Origin: Paraplanobispora siamensis
GTDB lineage: Bacteria; Actinomycetota; Actinomycetes; Streptosporangiales; Streptosporangiaceae
DNA: 63,427 nucleotides
Assembly (NCBI RefSeq): GCF_016863175.1
Contig: NZ_BOOJ01000077.1
Span: 1 to 63,427 of the forward strand
Reading direction: 5' to 3'
The translations under genes and the position numbers were made by a program. This document shows positions 1 to 10,714 of the stretch, in pieces. Each line of letters opens with the position of its first letter. Within the stretch, counting starts at the first letter, position 1. A model generated the notes under the pieces. It ran no database searches and had not been told where the DNA came from. It worked only from the letters and a program-made list of their open reading frames with translations.

Positions 1-1
1 A

Positions 2-112
2 CCCGACGCGCTACCGCCCGCACCGGTCGCCGAAACCGCCCCGGACCCGGTCCCCTCGGATCGTCCCGACCCGATCGAGCCACCCGCCACCGCCCTGCCC
101 GTCGAGTCCTGA
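2..112 (+). CDS. C-terminal tail of a truncated upstream protein
   Basis: An open frame enters from the left edge and stops at TGA 110-112. The 36 visible residues are rich in Pro, Ala, Asp and Glu (for example APVAETAPDPVPSDRPDP), which looks like a disordered, acidic-proline C-terminal tail. No domain is visible, so the function cannot be named. The frame was chosen because it has no internal stop and its composition is protein-like. Confidence is moderate because only the tail lies in the window. Confidence 0.5.
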   Translation, partial: PDALPPAPVAETAPDPVPSDRPDPIEPPATALPVES

Positions 113-183
113 TCGCTGAGTCCCCGGTCTCTGGGTCCCTGGATCTCTGGATCTCCGGTCTCTGATCCCTGAGTCCTGATTTC
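111..183. repeat. Degenerate short tandem repeat between genes
   Basis: Just after the stop of the first gene, the sequence is built from imperfect repeats of a unit close to GGTCTCTGRGTCC (words such as ccggtctctg, ggtccctgg and atctctgg recur). It is non-coding and fills the gap before the sialidase gene. No function is evident. Confidence 0.5.
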
Positions 184-257
184 GATGAGTGGGCGCCACC
201 TCCGGCTGTCACCTCACGGCCACCTTCCGGCCATCTCCGGCCTGTTCGCTGTCGTCC

Positions 258-1982
258 ATGTCATGGCCGCACATCGACGTCGTCGGAACGCACGTGAGCA
301 CCCCCGTCACCGTCTACGGGAAGGTCTCGCTGACCCCCGGCGGGGAGCTCGCCCACGAGGGGAACCGCGTTCCCGACATCGTCGCCCTGGACTCCCGGCG
401 GCTGGTGGTGGGCTGGCGGGCCGGGGTGCGCGACGCCAGGGACCCGACCCCGACGGACCAGGGCGCGATCATGTACGGCCGGTCGGACGACGGCGGGGCG
501 ACCTGGACGGTGGGCACGCTGGCGGCGGCGACCGCCGCGCGCCGCTACCACTACGTGATGTTCCTCAACGACGGCGGCACGCTCTACGCGCTGCTCGGGC
601 TGATCGACGTCGAGCGCGACCGGGACCGCGAGGGAGACGTGGACGGCTTCCCGGCCACGATGACGGCCAAGAGGAGCACCGACGCCGGCCGTACCTGGAC
701 CGACTTCCCGATCACCGTCGACGTGCCCGGCAACGGCAGGGGCGTCGTCGTGGCGGGCAGGCCCCTGAGGTACGGCGGGCACTGGCTGGTGCCGTACTGG
801 AGGCAGGCCGGCGGGACCACCCGGGCAGGCGTGCTGCGCTCGGCGGACCTGCGGACGTGGACCTCCGGCGCGCTCGCGGTGAACCCGCCCGGCGTGACGG
901 TCGAGGAGCCGCAGATCGCGCCCGCCTCCGGCGACCCCGGCACGCTGGTGATGGTGACGCGCACGCTGGACCTGCGCAGCGGAGTCTCGGCGGCCGGGCG
1001 CGACGCCCACTATCGGGTCAGCGCGACCCACTGCGCCACCGCGACCAGCACCGACGCCGGGCTGACCTGGTCGCCGATGACGCTGGACGAGGACCTGCCG
1101 AACTACTACGTCAAGACGTTCTTCACCGCCGACTCCGCGGGGCGGCACCTGGCGATCTACAACACGCTGGCCGGGCCGTTCACCGGGCCGGCGCAGAGCA
1201 AGCCCGACCAGTACCGGGAGGTCCTGCACTACAAGGTCAGGCGGCCCGGCGAGCCGTGGGGCCCGGGCCGGCTCTTCGCCGACGGCAGGAGACTGACCAC
1301 GGGAGCGGCGCGCGGGTGGGACGTCTATCCGAGCGCCGACGAGTACGAGCCGGGGAAGTTCTTCGTCGTCTGGGAGCACAACCAGACCAACATCAGGGTG
1401 GCCAGGCTGGACATCTCCCGGGAGTTCCCCGGCGGGGACCTGCTGTCCGGGGAGTGGGAGCTGTACGGCGGCGCGCGGCGGACCCCCGGCGGAGGATTCG
1501 TCCTGCGCAGTTCCCCGGCCCGCGACTGCGGGGCGACCTGCGCGCTCGACGTACGGCGCGGCTGCGATTTCACCCTGGAGTTCCGGGGACGGGTGGACGA
1601 CGACAGCGCGCTGAACCCCCGCACCGGCGACGGGGTCTGCCTCGGCGCGAAGGTGGCCAACGGTGCCCGGCGACTGATGCTGACCGTGCAGCGCAGCGGG
1701 GTCTGGACGATGCGCAAGGGCTCGTCCGTCTGGGAGAGGGTCCATTCGCTGGAGGGCGCCGGACGGCTCGCGACCTGGCGGGTGACCGTCGACAGCTCCG
1801 GCGTCGCCCGTCTGTACCGGGACGGCGCCGACACCGGGGCCGTCTGGGTGATCCAGGACAGCAGGGACAGGCCGCAGCTCACCCACTGGGTGAGCGGCAC
1901 GCCGGGCGGCAACGCCGCCGCGGCCACCGTCGAGTGGACCCGCCTCACCCCGGCCTCCCCCGACGCCGTCCCCCTTCCCTGA
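258..1982 (+). CDS. Exo-alpha-sialidase-like BNR-repeat glycoside hydrolase
   Basis: This is a six-bladed sialidase-type propeller, predicted to remove terminal sialic acid or act on a related glycan. Near the N-terminus NRVPDIVAL resembles the RIP arginine motif of sialidases. Asp-box (BNR) repeats follow: SDDGGATW, STDAGRTW and STDAGLTW. The last ~150 residues (DFTLEFRGRVDDDS onward) look like a beta-sandwich lectin or LamG-type module. No signal peptide is visible, which is odd for a sialidase and may mean the true N-terminus is not recognised. I chose ATG 258. An in-frame GTG at 189 would add 23 residues; neither start has a clear ribosome site. Substrate specificity cannot be read from the sequence. 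Confidence 0.75.
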   Translation: MSWPHIDVVGTHVSTPVTVYGKVSLTPGGELAHEGNRVPDIVALDSRRLVVGWRAGVRDARDPTPTDQGAIMYGRSDDGGATWTVGTLAAATAARRYHYVMFLNDGGTLYALLGLIDVERDRDREGDVDGFPATMTAKRSTDAGRTWTDFPITVDVPGNGRGVVVAGRPLRYGGHWLVPYWRQAGGTTRAGVLRSADLRTWTSGALAVNPPGVTVEEPQIAPASGDPGTLVMVTRTLDLRSGVSAAGRDAHYRVSATHCATATSTDAGLTWSPMTLDEDLPNYYVKTFFTADSAGRHLAIYNTLAGPFTGPAQSKPDQYREVLHYKVRRPGEPWGPGRLFADGRRLTTGAARGWDVYPSADEYEPGKFFVVWEHNQTNIRVARLDISREFPGGDLLSGEWELYGGARRTPGGGFVLRSSPARDCGATCALDVRRGCDFTLEFRGRVDDDSALNPRTGDGVCLGAKVANGARRLMLTVQRSGVWTMRKGSSVWERVHSLEGAGRLATWRVTVDSSGVARLYRDGADTGAVWVIQDSRDRPQLTHWVSGTPGGNAAAATVEWTRLTPASPDAVPLP

Positions 1983-2129
1983 CGCCCCGCCCTTCCCGGA
2001 GATGTGGGCGGTGGAGTTGTCCACAGGCAGGGCTCCGGTCCGCGTGTCGTCCACAGGTCAGGAGGCGCCGCCATTCGGGGGCCCGCGTCACGCGGTAGCT
2101 TTGGGGCGTCCATCACAAAGGAAGAGGCC

Positions 2130-4526
<2,397 letters not shown>

Positions 4527-4538
4527 CCCCCGCCCTCC

Positions 4539-4568
4539 CGGCCGGCGCCACCATCCCGGCGCCGGCCG
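4539..4568. terminator. Hairpin terminator after tex
   Basis: Perfect 11-bp stem (CGGCCGGCGCC, 4539-4549, with GGCGCCGGCCG, 4558-4568) and an 8-nt loop, starting 12 nt after the tex stop. There is no T-run, which is common for actinobacterial terminators. Confidence 0.8.
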
Positions 4569-4633
4569 TACGGCCTACGCAGCGGCCACCGGCCCCGGTG
4601 CCGCCGCTGTGGCTGGAAAGGTTCTCACCACGG

Positions 4634-4930
4634 TCATGGCGGTCTGACGCTGTTCATCTCACCGCTGCCCGATCGTGCGTTCGCCTCACCGGCCGGCTCC
4701 TCGAAGCCGGACAGATACCGCTGCAGAAGGTCCTCCGACACCGTGACGCAGTTCGGTCCCTCCAGGGCGTTGCGTACGGCGAGCCGTCGGCGCAGCGTTT
4801 CCGGGTCCGCCTTGAGATAGACGAGTTCCCACGGATGTCCGCGGCTTTCGATCAAGGACTTGTAGCGGTCGCGCTTCGCGCGCTCCCAGAAGCTGTAGTC
4901 CAGGACCACCGGTCGGCCCGCCTGCGTCAC
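4634..4930 (-). pseudogene. Remnant of an AAA-type P-loop kinase
   Basis: The 98-residue frame reads GRPVVLDYSFWERAKRDRY, then PETLRRRLAVRNA and a short C-terminal tail. This is the second half of small ATP-binding AAA_33/zeta-toxin-like kinases (LID arginines plus C-terminal helices). The first half, with the Walker A GxxGxGK(S/T), should lie at 4931-5200 on the same strand. In this frame a TGA sits six codons upstream of the GTG at 4930. A neighbouring frame shows only a degenerate TGSGDSVAF where the P-loop might once have been. I therefore call it a 5'-truncated relic rather than a working kinase. A sequencing frameshift is possible but less likely. Confidence 0.6.
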
Positions 4931-5208
4931 CGGCGATGCCGCACATCAACGCGACGGACCGTCCGGGTTCGTCTCCCGGCCCGGCAGCGGCGTAGTCGGC
5001 TTCCGCACCGCTCACGACATCATCCACGAACGCGACACTGTCGCCGGATCCGGTAAGCCCTTTCCAGCACCGCAGCCCGAATGGATCGACCGCCGGACGT
5101 TTTCTGAGCCGCCCCTCAGCTCCTCTCAGCGTGATCACAGTGGTCTGCGCGCATGATGAGAGCCGCTCATCGAGGCACGAAGAGGCGCCGCGAACATCGG
5201 GGGAGCAC

Positions 5209-5916
5209 TTGAGAAGGCCGCAGGACCCGTCGCCGTCCGAGGGCCGAGAGTTCCAGCAGATGTTCGACAGGGTCACCGGCCACTACGACCGGATGAATCG
5301 CCTCATGACGCTGGGACGGCACGCCGCCTGGTGTCGTGACGTCGCGGTGAGTGCGAGCGTCCCCGCCGGTGGAAACATGCTCGATGCCGCCACCGGAACC
5401 GGCGTCATCGCTCTCGCCGCGCTGGAGAAGTATCCGGACTCGACTGTCTACGCCGTCGATTTCTCACAGCGGATGCCGGCGGAGGCGGCGAGCAGACCGG
5501 GCGCCTCCGCCATCGTGTGGCAGTACGCGGACGCGAACGATCTGCCCTTCGGCGACGAGTCCTTCGACGCCGTCATCCATGGCTATCTCCTCCGCAATGT
5601 CGACGATGCCGAGCGCGTGCTCGAAAAGCAGTACCGGGTGCCCAAACCGGGAGGCCGGGTCGTCATCCTGGAGACCCGCCCGCCACGAGGACCGCTCCGA
5701 TACCCGGTGGCCCTGGGTGTTCGAGTCCCGATCCGCCTTCTCGGCCAGATAGTCGCAGGTGACCGCAGGTCATACGGGTACCTGCAGAGATCCACACTCG
5801 GATTCACGACTCCGCAGGAGGTCGCCACGATCCTCCGTCGAGTCGGCTTCGCCTCCATAACGTGGAAGAAGAAGTTCCCCGGTACCCGCATGATCATCTC
5901 AGCCCGGAAACAGTGA
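5209..5916 (+). CDS. UbiE/MenG-like SAM-dependent methyltransferase
   Basis: A ~235-residue class I methyltransferase of the ubiquinone/menaquinone C-methyltransferase family. Family signatures are MFDRVTGHYDRMNRLMTLGRHAAWCRD at the start (shown as MFDRVTGHYDRM plus MTLGRH), the SAM-binding motif MLDAATGTGVIAL, and GYLLRNVDD, which parallels the GFGLRNVPD motif of MenG. The C-terminal FTTPQEVATILRRVGF helix is also typical. TTG 5209 is chosen for the GGGGGAG ribosome site at 5198-5204; a GTG at 5131 is in frame but lacks one. It stands alone, not in a menaquinone operon, so it may be a second copy or act on another quinone or specialised metabolite. It is convergent with the next gene across a strong terminator. 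Confidence 0.8.
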   Translation: MRRPQDPSPSEGREFQQMFDRVTGHYDRMNRLMTLGRHAAWCRDVAVSASVPAGGNMLDAATGTGVIALAALEKYPDSTVYAVDFSQRMPAEAASRPGASAIVWQYADANDLPFGDESFDAVIHGYLLRNVDDAERVLEKQYRVPKPGGRVVILETRPPRGPLRYPVALGVRVPIRLLGQIVAGDRRSYGYLQRSTLGFTTPQEVATILRRVGFASITWKKKFPGTRMIISARKQ

Positions 5917-6016
5917 GGCCTTCCCATCCTTCCCATCCCCGACGACCCGGTACGGCAGGCCCGCGAAGAGTTCGACCATCCCACCGCCCACCGACGGGCT
6001 GCCATCGGAAAACGAC

Positions 6017-6050
6017 GGATCCCGCCCGGCGAAATCGCCGGACGGGATCC
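6017..6050. terminator. Bidirectional terminator between convergent genes
   Basis: A 16-bp stem with one mismatch (left arm 6017-6032, AA loop, right arm 6035-6050; core GGATCCCG/CGGGATCC) lies between the ends of the methyltransferase and the secreted trefoil protein, so it can serve both strands. Confidence 0.85.
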
Positions 6051-6105
6051 CGGAACCTGTTCTGATCCTATTTCCGCAGGTGGTTTCCGCCCTCTGCCGA
6101 TCGGC

Positions 6106-6735
6106 TCAATTCAGCTTGAACCTCTGACTGGGCAGGTTGTTGAGGACCTGTGATTCCAGCAGGGCGCCCTTCTGCGGGGAGCTGGCCCTGATCCCCATGT
6201 ACAGATCGTTGTCCGCGTTCTGGTAGCGGTGGACGAGGACGCCGTTGTGCAGGGTCTGGCGGTCCTGCCAGAACTGACGGGGGTCATCGAGCGAGGCCGA
6301 GGGAACGCATTTGGCCTGGCGCACGAGGTTGCCGGCCGAGCTGCCGCCCCTCAGGCACAGGCCGGTGTGGACGTTGACGAGCTGCAGGAGGCCGCCGCCG
6401 GGGGCGAAGCGCAGTTCCCACCTCTGCGCCTGCAGGCTGAGGTCCAGTTCCTGGGTCACCCTGAGGCCGGTGGCTCCCGGCGTCGGCGGGAGCGCCGCGG
6501 TGAGGGCCATCCTCAGCCCGTCGGCCTGCGAAACGTGCTGCGGGATCAGCGAGACCAGCACGGGTGCCGCGGTCGCCGTCCGTGCTGCCGGACCGGTCGT
6601 GGGCTGCGCCGCCGGGGACGTGGGCTGCGGAGACGGACCGGTTGTCGCCTGCGCCGACGGGCTGGGCGCGCCGAGCAGTGCCGCCGCCGCACCGGCCAGT
6701 ATCGCGAGACTGAGGGTCTTCTTGTTCATCGACAT
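6106..6735 (-). CDS. Secreted ricin-type beta-trefoil-like protein
   Basis: A 209-residue exported protein. Residues 1-28 form a Sec signal peptide (MNKKTLSLAILAGAAAALLG, AxA site near SAQA). A Thr/Pro/Ala-rich linker follows, then a ~130-residue domain whose pattern (WELRFAPGGGLLQLVNVHTGLCLRGG, cut here as LLQLVNVHTGLCLRGG, and FWQDRQTL, YQNADNDLYMGI) resembles carbohydrate-binding ricin/RICIN trefoils. ATG 6735 is chosen because GAAAGGC lies 8 nt upstream. An upstream extension to 6792 has no ribosome site. The region before it is unusually A+T-rich (6830-6900), which fits a promoter. The ligand is unknown. Confidence 0.7.
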   Translation of the reverse strand: MSMNKKTLSLAILAGAAAALLGAPSPSAQATTGPSPQPTSPAAQPTTGPAARTATAAPVLVSLIPQHVSQADGLRMALTAALPPTPGATGLRVTQELDLSLQAQRWELRFAPGGGLLQLVNVHTGLCLRGGSSAGNLVRQAKCVPSASLDDPRQFWQDRQTLHNGVLVHRYQNADNDLYMGIRASSPQKGALLESQVLNNLPSQRFKLN

Positions 6736-7295
6736 TCCGAATTGCCTTTCTGTTCTCTTTGGGGTTCGGTCAACCCGAAGAGAACCCTGCACGGAAGCGG
6801 TGTAACCGTTCTGCGCAGAAGGGCATGCTGGAGCTTAATTCACCAAACTGCACACATTTATAAAATTAAGTGGCACAGGACTGCGATTTCGGCGATAATT
6901 CGCCGGTTGTTTTCCAGGGGGGCGGTGTCAGGGGAGCGCCGTTCGGCGCGGTGAGCGCGGATCAGCTTGGCCAGGCGGGCAAGGATGTGGTTGGACAGCG
7001 GAATAGCGGCACGGCAAGACAGCAGCGAGGCTCCCGGCTGGAACATCGGATCTTGGCCGACCGCTGTCTTGCCGGGGGCCTCAGCTCACCTCAACCCGGC
7101 CTTGTCCAGCCAGCCCGTCCCGTCGGCGGCTTCGCCGTGGACGCGCCGGGGTTCTCAGGCCGGAGCATGCTCTCGATTGTTTTCCCGATCCTGCGGACAG
7201 GCTCGCCTGCTGCGACGGGAACCCGGCGACCGGGGCTGAGAGACTCATCAGCGTCTCTCAGCTTGATCACAGGCGGCGCCGTGGATCCTACGATC
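6736..7295. other. Intergenic region, possible transposase relic
   Basis: This stretch between two genes is locally A+T-rich at 6830-6905, probably holding the promoter of the leftward secreted protein. On the minus strand, 6858-7046 encodes 62 residues (LLSCRAAIPLSNHILARL, then LIRAHRAERRS) that resemble the N-terminal helix region of DDE transposases of actinobacteria. It lacks a catalytic triad, inverted repeats and target duplications. I regard it as at most a decayed fragment. Nothing else is recognisable. Confidence 0.3.
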
Positions 7296-7880
7296 ATGAC
7301 GCAAACGGCAGCTCCTCCGCCGCCCCGCTGGGCGCGCATCGCCGGAACGGTGGGCTGGATGGCTCCCATCCTCGGATTCGTGCCGTTGCACCTCCCCTGG
7401 ATGCTCGGCATCCCGTTCCTGGCGAACGAAGCGAGCTTCGAGGCCTGGTACCACGGCCGCGCGCACGGCACGGAAAGCTTCCCGGAAGATGGGATCCTGG
7501 GAATCCCGGCGGGCGCCGTGTACCTCGGGACACTGATCCTGCTCGCCATCCTCGGCGGGATATTGTCACTCGGCCTGATCAGCGACTGGGGTCTGGTCTA
7601 TCCCCGGTGGATCCCCGTGCTGGGCGGACGCCGGGTCCCACCGTGGTTCCCGCTCACCCCGACCGTCCTGGGCTCCGGCCTGCTGGTGGCCTACTCCCTC
7701 ACCCTGCCCGTACAGATCCCCCGCTCCGTCGCCGAGGCGAGTACGGATGATCCGTTCACCCTGACCGGCGCCTTCATCGGCCTGCCCATCTTCCTCGCCT
7801 GGATGATCGCACTGCCGATTGCCGGCTGGTCGTACTACCGGCGCACCCGGCGGGTCACCCTGACCGCCGTCCCCGACTGA
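7296..7880 (+). CDS. Four-helix integral membrane protein of unknown function
   Basis: About 194 residues with four hydrophobic segments: GWMAPILGFVPLHLPWMLG, LILLAILGGILSLGLI, VLGSGLLVAYSLTL and IGLPIFLAWMIALPIAGW. The C-terminus is basic (YYRRTRRVT), which suggests a cytoplasmic end. I do not recognise a family or catalytic motif. ATG 7296 is the first good start in frame; the open frame extends upstream to 6870 but that part is low-quality sequence. No ribosome site is obvious, so the message may be leaderless. It sits alone between non-coding stretches. Confidence 0.6.
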   Translation: MTQTAAPPPPRWARIAGTVGWMAPILGFVPLHLPWMLGIPFLANEASFEAWYHGRAHGTESFPEDGILGIPAGAVYLGTLILLAILGGILSLGLISDWGLVYPRWIPVLGGRRVPPWFPLTPTVLGSGLLVAYSLTLPVQIPRSVAEASTDDPFTLTGAFIGLPIFLAWMIALPIAGWSYYRRTRRVTLTAVPD

Positions 7881-7999
7881 CTTCCCGTGATGCCGCGTCC
7901 TTTCGATGCTCGCTGTCCTCCACGGCCCGATCCTCACCGCTCTTCGCGATCCGATCCTCATCGCCTTTCGCGGTTGTTGCCCCGACCTCGCGGACAGAC

Positions 8000-8105
8000 T
8001 CGGCTGCCGCAGGGCGCAGCCTGGGGGCAACATCCGGCCCACTGCGGACGTGCCCCGCGGGTGGGCGAGAACACGCCCCACCGGGCACGCACCGCCGCAC
8101 CCGGC
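8000..8105. repeat. Degenerate copy of a dispersed intergenic repeat
   Basis: The text around 8008-8100 (gcgcagcctgggggcaac, then ggacgtgccccgcgggtggg) matches, with substitutions, the order of words in the 77-bp repeat at 62571 and 62726. This gap (7881-8212) has no gene. The shared order of words suggests one family of mobile or structure-forming repeats placed between genes. Confidence 0.5.
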
Positions 8106-8212
8106 GGGTCATAAAAAGCCCCGTCCTGCACAAATCGGGGAATCCAGGGGAAAGGCCCGTGATCTGTCGATCGTCTGCGGGGATCGGTGGGGGCCTGGCA
8201 GCCTGGACGGTC

Positions 8213-10123
8213 ATGTCCGAGACGGATGCGGGACGCGAGGCGGCCGGGGAGGCGTTCCGGCGGGTCGCGGCGCTGGCCGGGGAGCATCGCGCCGATCTGG
8301 ACGCGGTGGTGCGGTCGATGAACGCCCACGCGTGGGTCGGCGGCGGGGCTCCGCGCTTCGGCTCCGAGGCCGCCCGGCACCGTACGGCCGTGCAGTGCGC
8401 CCTTGAGGCCGCGCTGGCGTCGTTCGCCCGGCTGATCGTACGGCGGGGCGGCACGGCTCCGGCGGTTCCCGAGGTCCGTACCTCTCTGGCGATGGCGACC
8501 TCCGGCCACGGGACCTATCGGGCCGTCGATCCCCGTGCCATGACCATGCTGGTCTCCTGCCTGTCGGCCGCCTCGGAGCGGCTGGCCGCCGCGGGCGAGC
8601 GGCTCCACGCGGAGCTCACCGGGGCGGGGCTGGACGGGGAACCCGCACGGCCCCTGGCGCGGGCCGGAGAATGGGCCGGGCAGGGATCGGGCGATCTGCG
8701 GCGGCGGCTCGCGCTGGTCCTGGCCGCCGAGCGGGAGGCGTGGCTGCCCGCGAGTGTCACGGGGTTCGAGGTGTTCGGGGGGTCCGCCGGGGATCCGCTG
8801 GGGGTCTCGGGACTGCTGGACCGGGTCGCCGCCGGGGACGGCGCGGCTCTCGCGGCGCTGCTGGCGCTGCAGGACCAGGGGATCGACGGAGATCTCGCGG
8901 GCCGGGTCAACGCGTGGTGGCGGGGGCTGCCCGTGCCGGTACGCGACCGGCTCGTCCACATCGCCGTCCCCGGTCAGGCAGGAGGAACGGCACCGTACGG
9001 ACGGACCCTGAACGCGGGGATCCCGGGCACAGAGATCCCGGGCACAGAGACCCCGGGCACAGAGATCCCGGGCGCGGGGATCGGGGCGCTCGACGGGGTG
9101 CCCGCCGTCGACCGCGACCGGGCCAACCGGCTGCTGCTGGCCGCGGAGAAGGCCCGGCTGACCGCGGAGCTCGATCGGCTGCCCCTGGAGGTCTCGCGTC
9201 TGGGCGAACCCTCACTGGTGCTGGCCAGAGAGGCTCCGCTGAAGGCCCTGGCGAAGATCGGCATGGTGGAACGGGCCCTCTCCCCCGGCGACACAGGCCG
9301 GCCGCACGCCTACCTGCTGGGGATGGATCTCACCGGACTCGGCCGGATCATCGTCTCCTGGGGCGATCCGGACACCGCTCGCACCACCGTGACCTACGTT
9401 CCCGGACTCGGCAGCCGCCTGTCCGGGTTCATCGGCGACATCGAACGGGCCCGCGCCCTGTGGCGGCAGGCGCAGGACCCGACCGGGAGCAAGGACACGG
9501 CGGAAAACGGCCCCATCGCCTCGATCGCCTGGCTCGACTACACCGCGCCCCAGATCGACGGCTCGTTCTTCCTTCCCGACCGGTCGGTCGCCACCGACCT
9601 GCCCGCCGTCCGCGGCGCCCGGGCGCTGGCCGCCTTCCACGACGGACTCCGCGCCGCGCACTCCCCCGCGGTCCCCGCGCGCTGCCTGGTCCTCGGCCAC
9701 AGCTACGGGTCGCTGGTCACCGGCAAGGCCGCCCGGATGCGGCCCGGCCGGCTGGCCGACGAGCTCGTCCTGATCGGCAGCCCGGGGGTCGGCGTCGCCC
9801 ACGCGGCCCAGCTCGGCCTGCCCGCCGACCGCGTCTGGGTCGGCGAGGCGGGAAACGACATCGTGGCCGACCTCGGGCGCTTCTCCCACGACCCGGGTCA
9901 CCGCTCCTTCGGCGCCCGCCGTTTCCACGTCGAGCGCTCCGTCCTCAACGAGGCGCACTCCAGCTACTGGGACCCCGGCTCCGTCTCCCTGCGCAACCTC
10001 GCGGCCATCGTCAACGGCCGCCCCGGCGATCTCGTACGGCCCCGCCCCAACGAGCGGGCGTATCTGCTCATGCCGGAGATGGCCCCGAACCTGCCGGAGC
10101 ACCCGGATCCCACCGGGCGGTGA
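8213..10123 (+). CDS. DUF1023-type alpha/beta hydrolase
   Basis: A 636-residue protein. The first ~150 residues are helical and Ala-rich, like the WXG100-ESAT-6-type N-terminal part of actinobacterial DUF1023 proteins. The C-terminal half holds the alpha/beta hydrolase: TVTYVPGLGS precedes the domain, the nucleophile elbow is GHSYGS, and LVLIGSPGVGV and a late acidic/His pair (FGARRFHVE, NEAHSSYWD) follow. No signal peptide or membrane span is seen. The middle carries four copies of a 5-residue unit (IPGTE-like) encoded by a 15-nt DNA repeat. ATG 8213 was preferred over the in-frame start at 8159. The substrate is unknown for this family. It appears monocistronic. Confidence 0.8.
   Translation: MSETDAGREAAGEAFRRVAALAGEHRADLDAVVRSMNAHAWVGGGAPRFGSEAARHRTAVQCALEAALASFARLIVRRGGTAPAVPEVRTSLAMATSGHGTYRAVDPRAMTMLVSCLSAASERLAAAGERLHAELTGAGLDGEPARPLARAGEWAGQGSGDLRRRLALVLAAEREAWLPASVTGFEVFGGSAGDPLGVSGLLDRVAAGDGAALAALLALQDQGIDGDLAGRVNAWWRGLPVPVRDRLVHIAVPGQAGGTAPYGRTLNAGIPGTEIPGTETPGTEIPGAGIGALDGVPAVDRDRANRLLLAAEKARLTAELDRLPLEVSRLGEPSLVLAREAPLKALAKIGMVERALSPGDTGRPHAYLLGMDLTGLGRIIVSWGDPDTARTTVTYVPGLGSRLSGFIGDIERARALWRQAQDPTGSKDTAENGPIASIAWLDYTAPQIDGSFFLPDRSVATDLPAVRGARALAAFHDGLRAAHSPAVPARCLVLGHSYGSLVTGKAARMRPGRLADELVLIGSPGVGVAHAAQLGLPADRVWVGEAGNDIVADLGRFSHDPGHRSFGARRFHVERSVLNEAHSSYWDPGSVSLRNLAAIVNGRPGDLVRPRPNERAYLLMPEMAPNLPEHPDPTGR
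9020..9079 (+). repeat. 15-nt tandem repeat inside the DUF1023 gene
   Basis: Four units of ATCCCGGGCACAGAG (9020-9034, 9035-9049, 9050-9064 with one change, and a diverged unit 9065-9079). Unit length is a multiple of three, so copy-number change would lengthen or shorten an IPGTE linker without a frameshift. Confidence 0.85.
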
Positions 10124-10129
10124 GCGATG

Positions 10130-10666
10130 TCACGCCCCCGGACGGGAGAACTCCCCGGCGAGCAGTCCGAACAGCACCTCGTCGACGAAGGAGCCCGCCA
10201 CCCAGGCGTGGGCGCGCAGGACGCCCTCCCGGCGGAAGCCGACCTTCTCCGCCGCGGCGATCATCGGGGCGTTGGTCGCGAGAGTCTCCAGTCCCAGCCG
10301 GTGCAGCCCGCGGATGCGGAACGCGTAGTCGCACAGCACCCGCAGCGCGTCGGGGGCGTATCCCTGACCGCGGGCCTCCGGCAGCAGGGACAGGCCCAGG
10401 TGGGCGTGGCGGTTGAAGGTGTCGATCCCCCAGACCATCGCGCTGCCGAGCACCTCCTCTCCTGAGGCGGACTGCACGGTGAAGGGCACGTTGTCCGGAT
10501 CGGGCTCGCGCTCCTCGTAGCGGGTGATCGCCTGCTCCAGGGTCTCGGGCACCCACGGCGTCCCCTGCGCGAGGATCGCCGTGTCCACGTCCTGGTACAG
10601 GCGGTGCAGCTCGGTCAGATCGTCCTTGGTCACGGCCCTGAGCAGAACTCTGTCTCCGCGAAGCAT
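10130..10666 (-). CDS. RimJ/RimL-type GNAT N-acetyltransferase
   Basis: A 178-residue acetyl-CoA-dependent acetyltransferase. The fold is evident from LRAVTKDDLTELHRLYQD at the start, the acetyl-CoA loop motif LLPEARGQGYAPDALRVL (R/Q-x-x-G-x-G/A) and the C-terminal FGLHR-like RLGLETLATNAPMIAAAEKVGF followed by GVLRAHAWVAGSFVDEV. This pattern belongs to the RimJ/RimL/SpeG group that modifies protein N-termini, polyamines or small molecules. ATG 10666 has AAGGTG 5 nt upstream; a GTG at 10672 is an alternative. It ends convergently, 6 nt past the DUF1023 gene. Confidence 0.85.
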   Translation of the reverse strand: MLRGDRVLLRAVTKDDLTELHRLYQDVDTAILAQGTPWVPETLEQAITRYEEREPDPDNVPFTVQSASGEEVLGSAMVWGIDTFNRHAHLGLSLLPEARGQGYAPDALRVLCDYAFRIRGLHRLGLETLATNAPMIAAAEKVGFRREGVLRAHAWVAGSFVDEVLFGLLAGEFSRPGA

Positions 10667-10714
10667 GCCCACACCTTAGGACGTGTCCCCCGGTCCGGGG
10701 CAGGCGCAGACCGG

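Noticed and set aside
5719-5730. tRNA-like TPsiC word GTTCGAGTCCCG
   Set aside because: It lies inside the well-supported methyltransferase frame and no acceptor stem or anticodon arm can be folded around it.
6858-7046. Insertion sequence
   Set aside because: Only a 62-residue transposase-like stretch is visible, with no inverted repeats, catalytic residues or target duplication.
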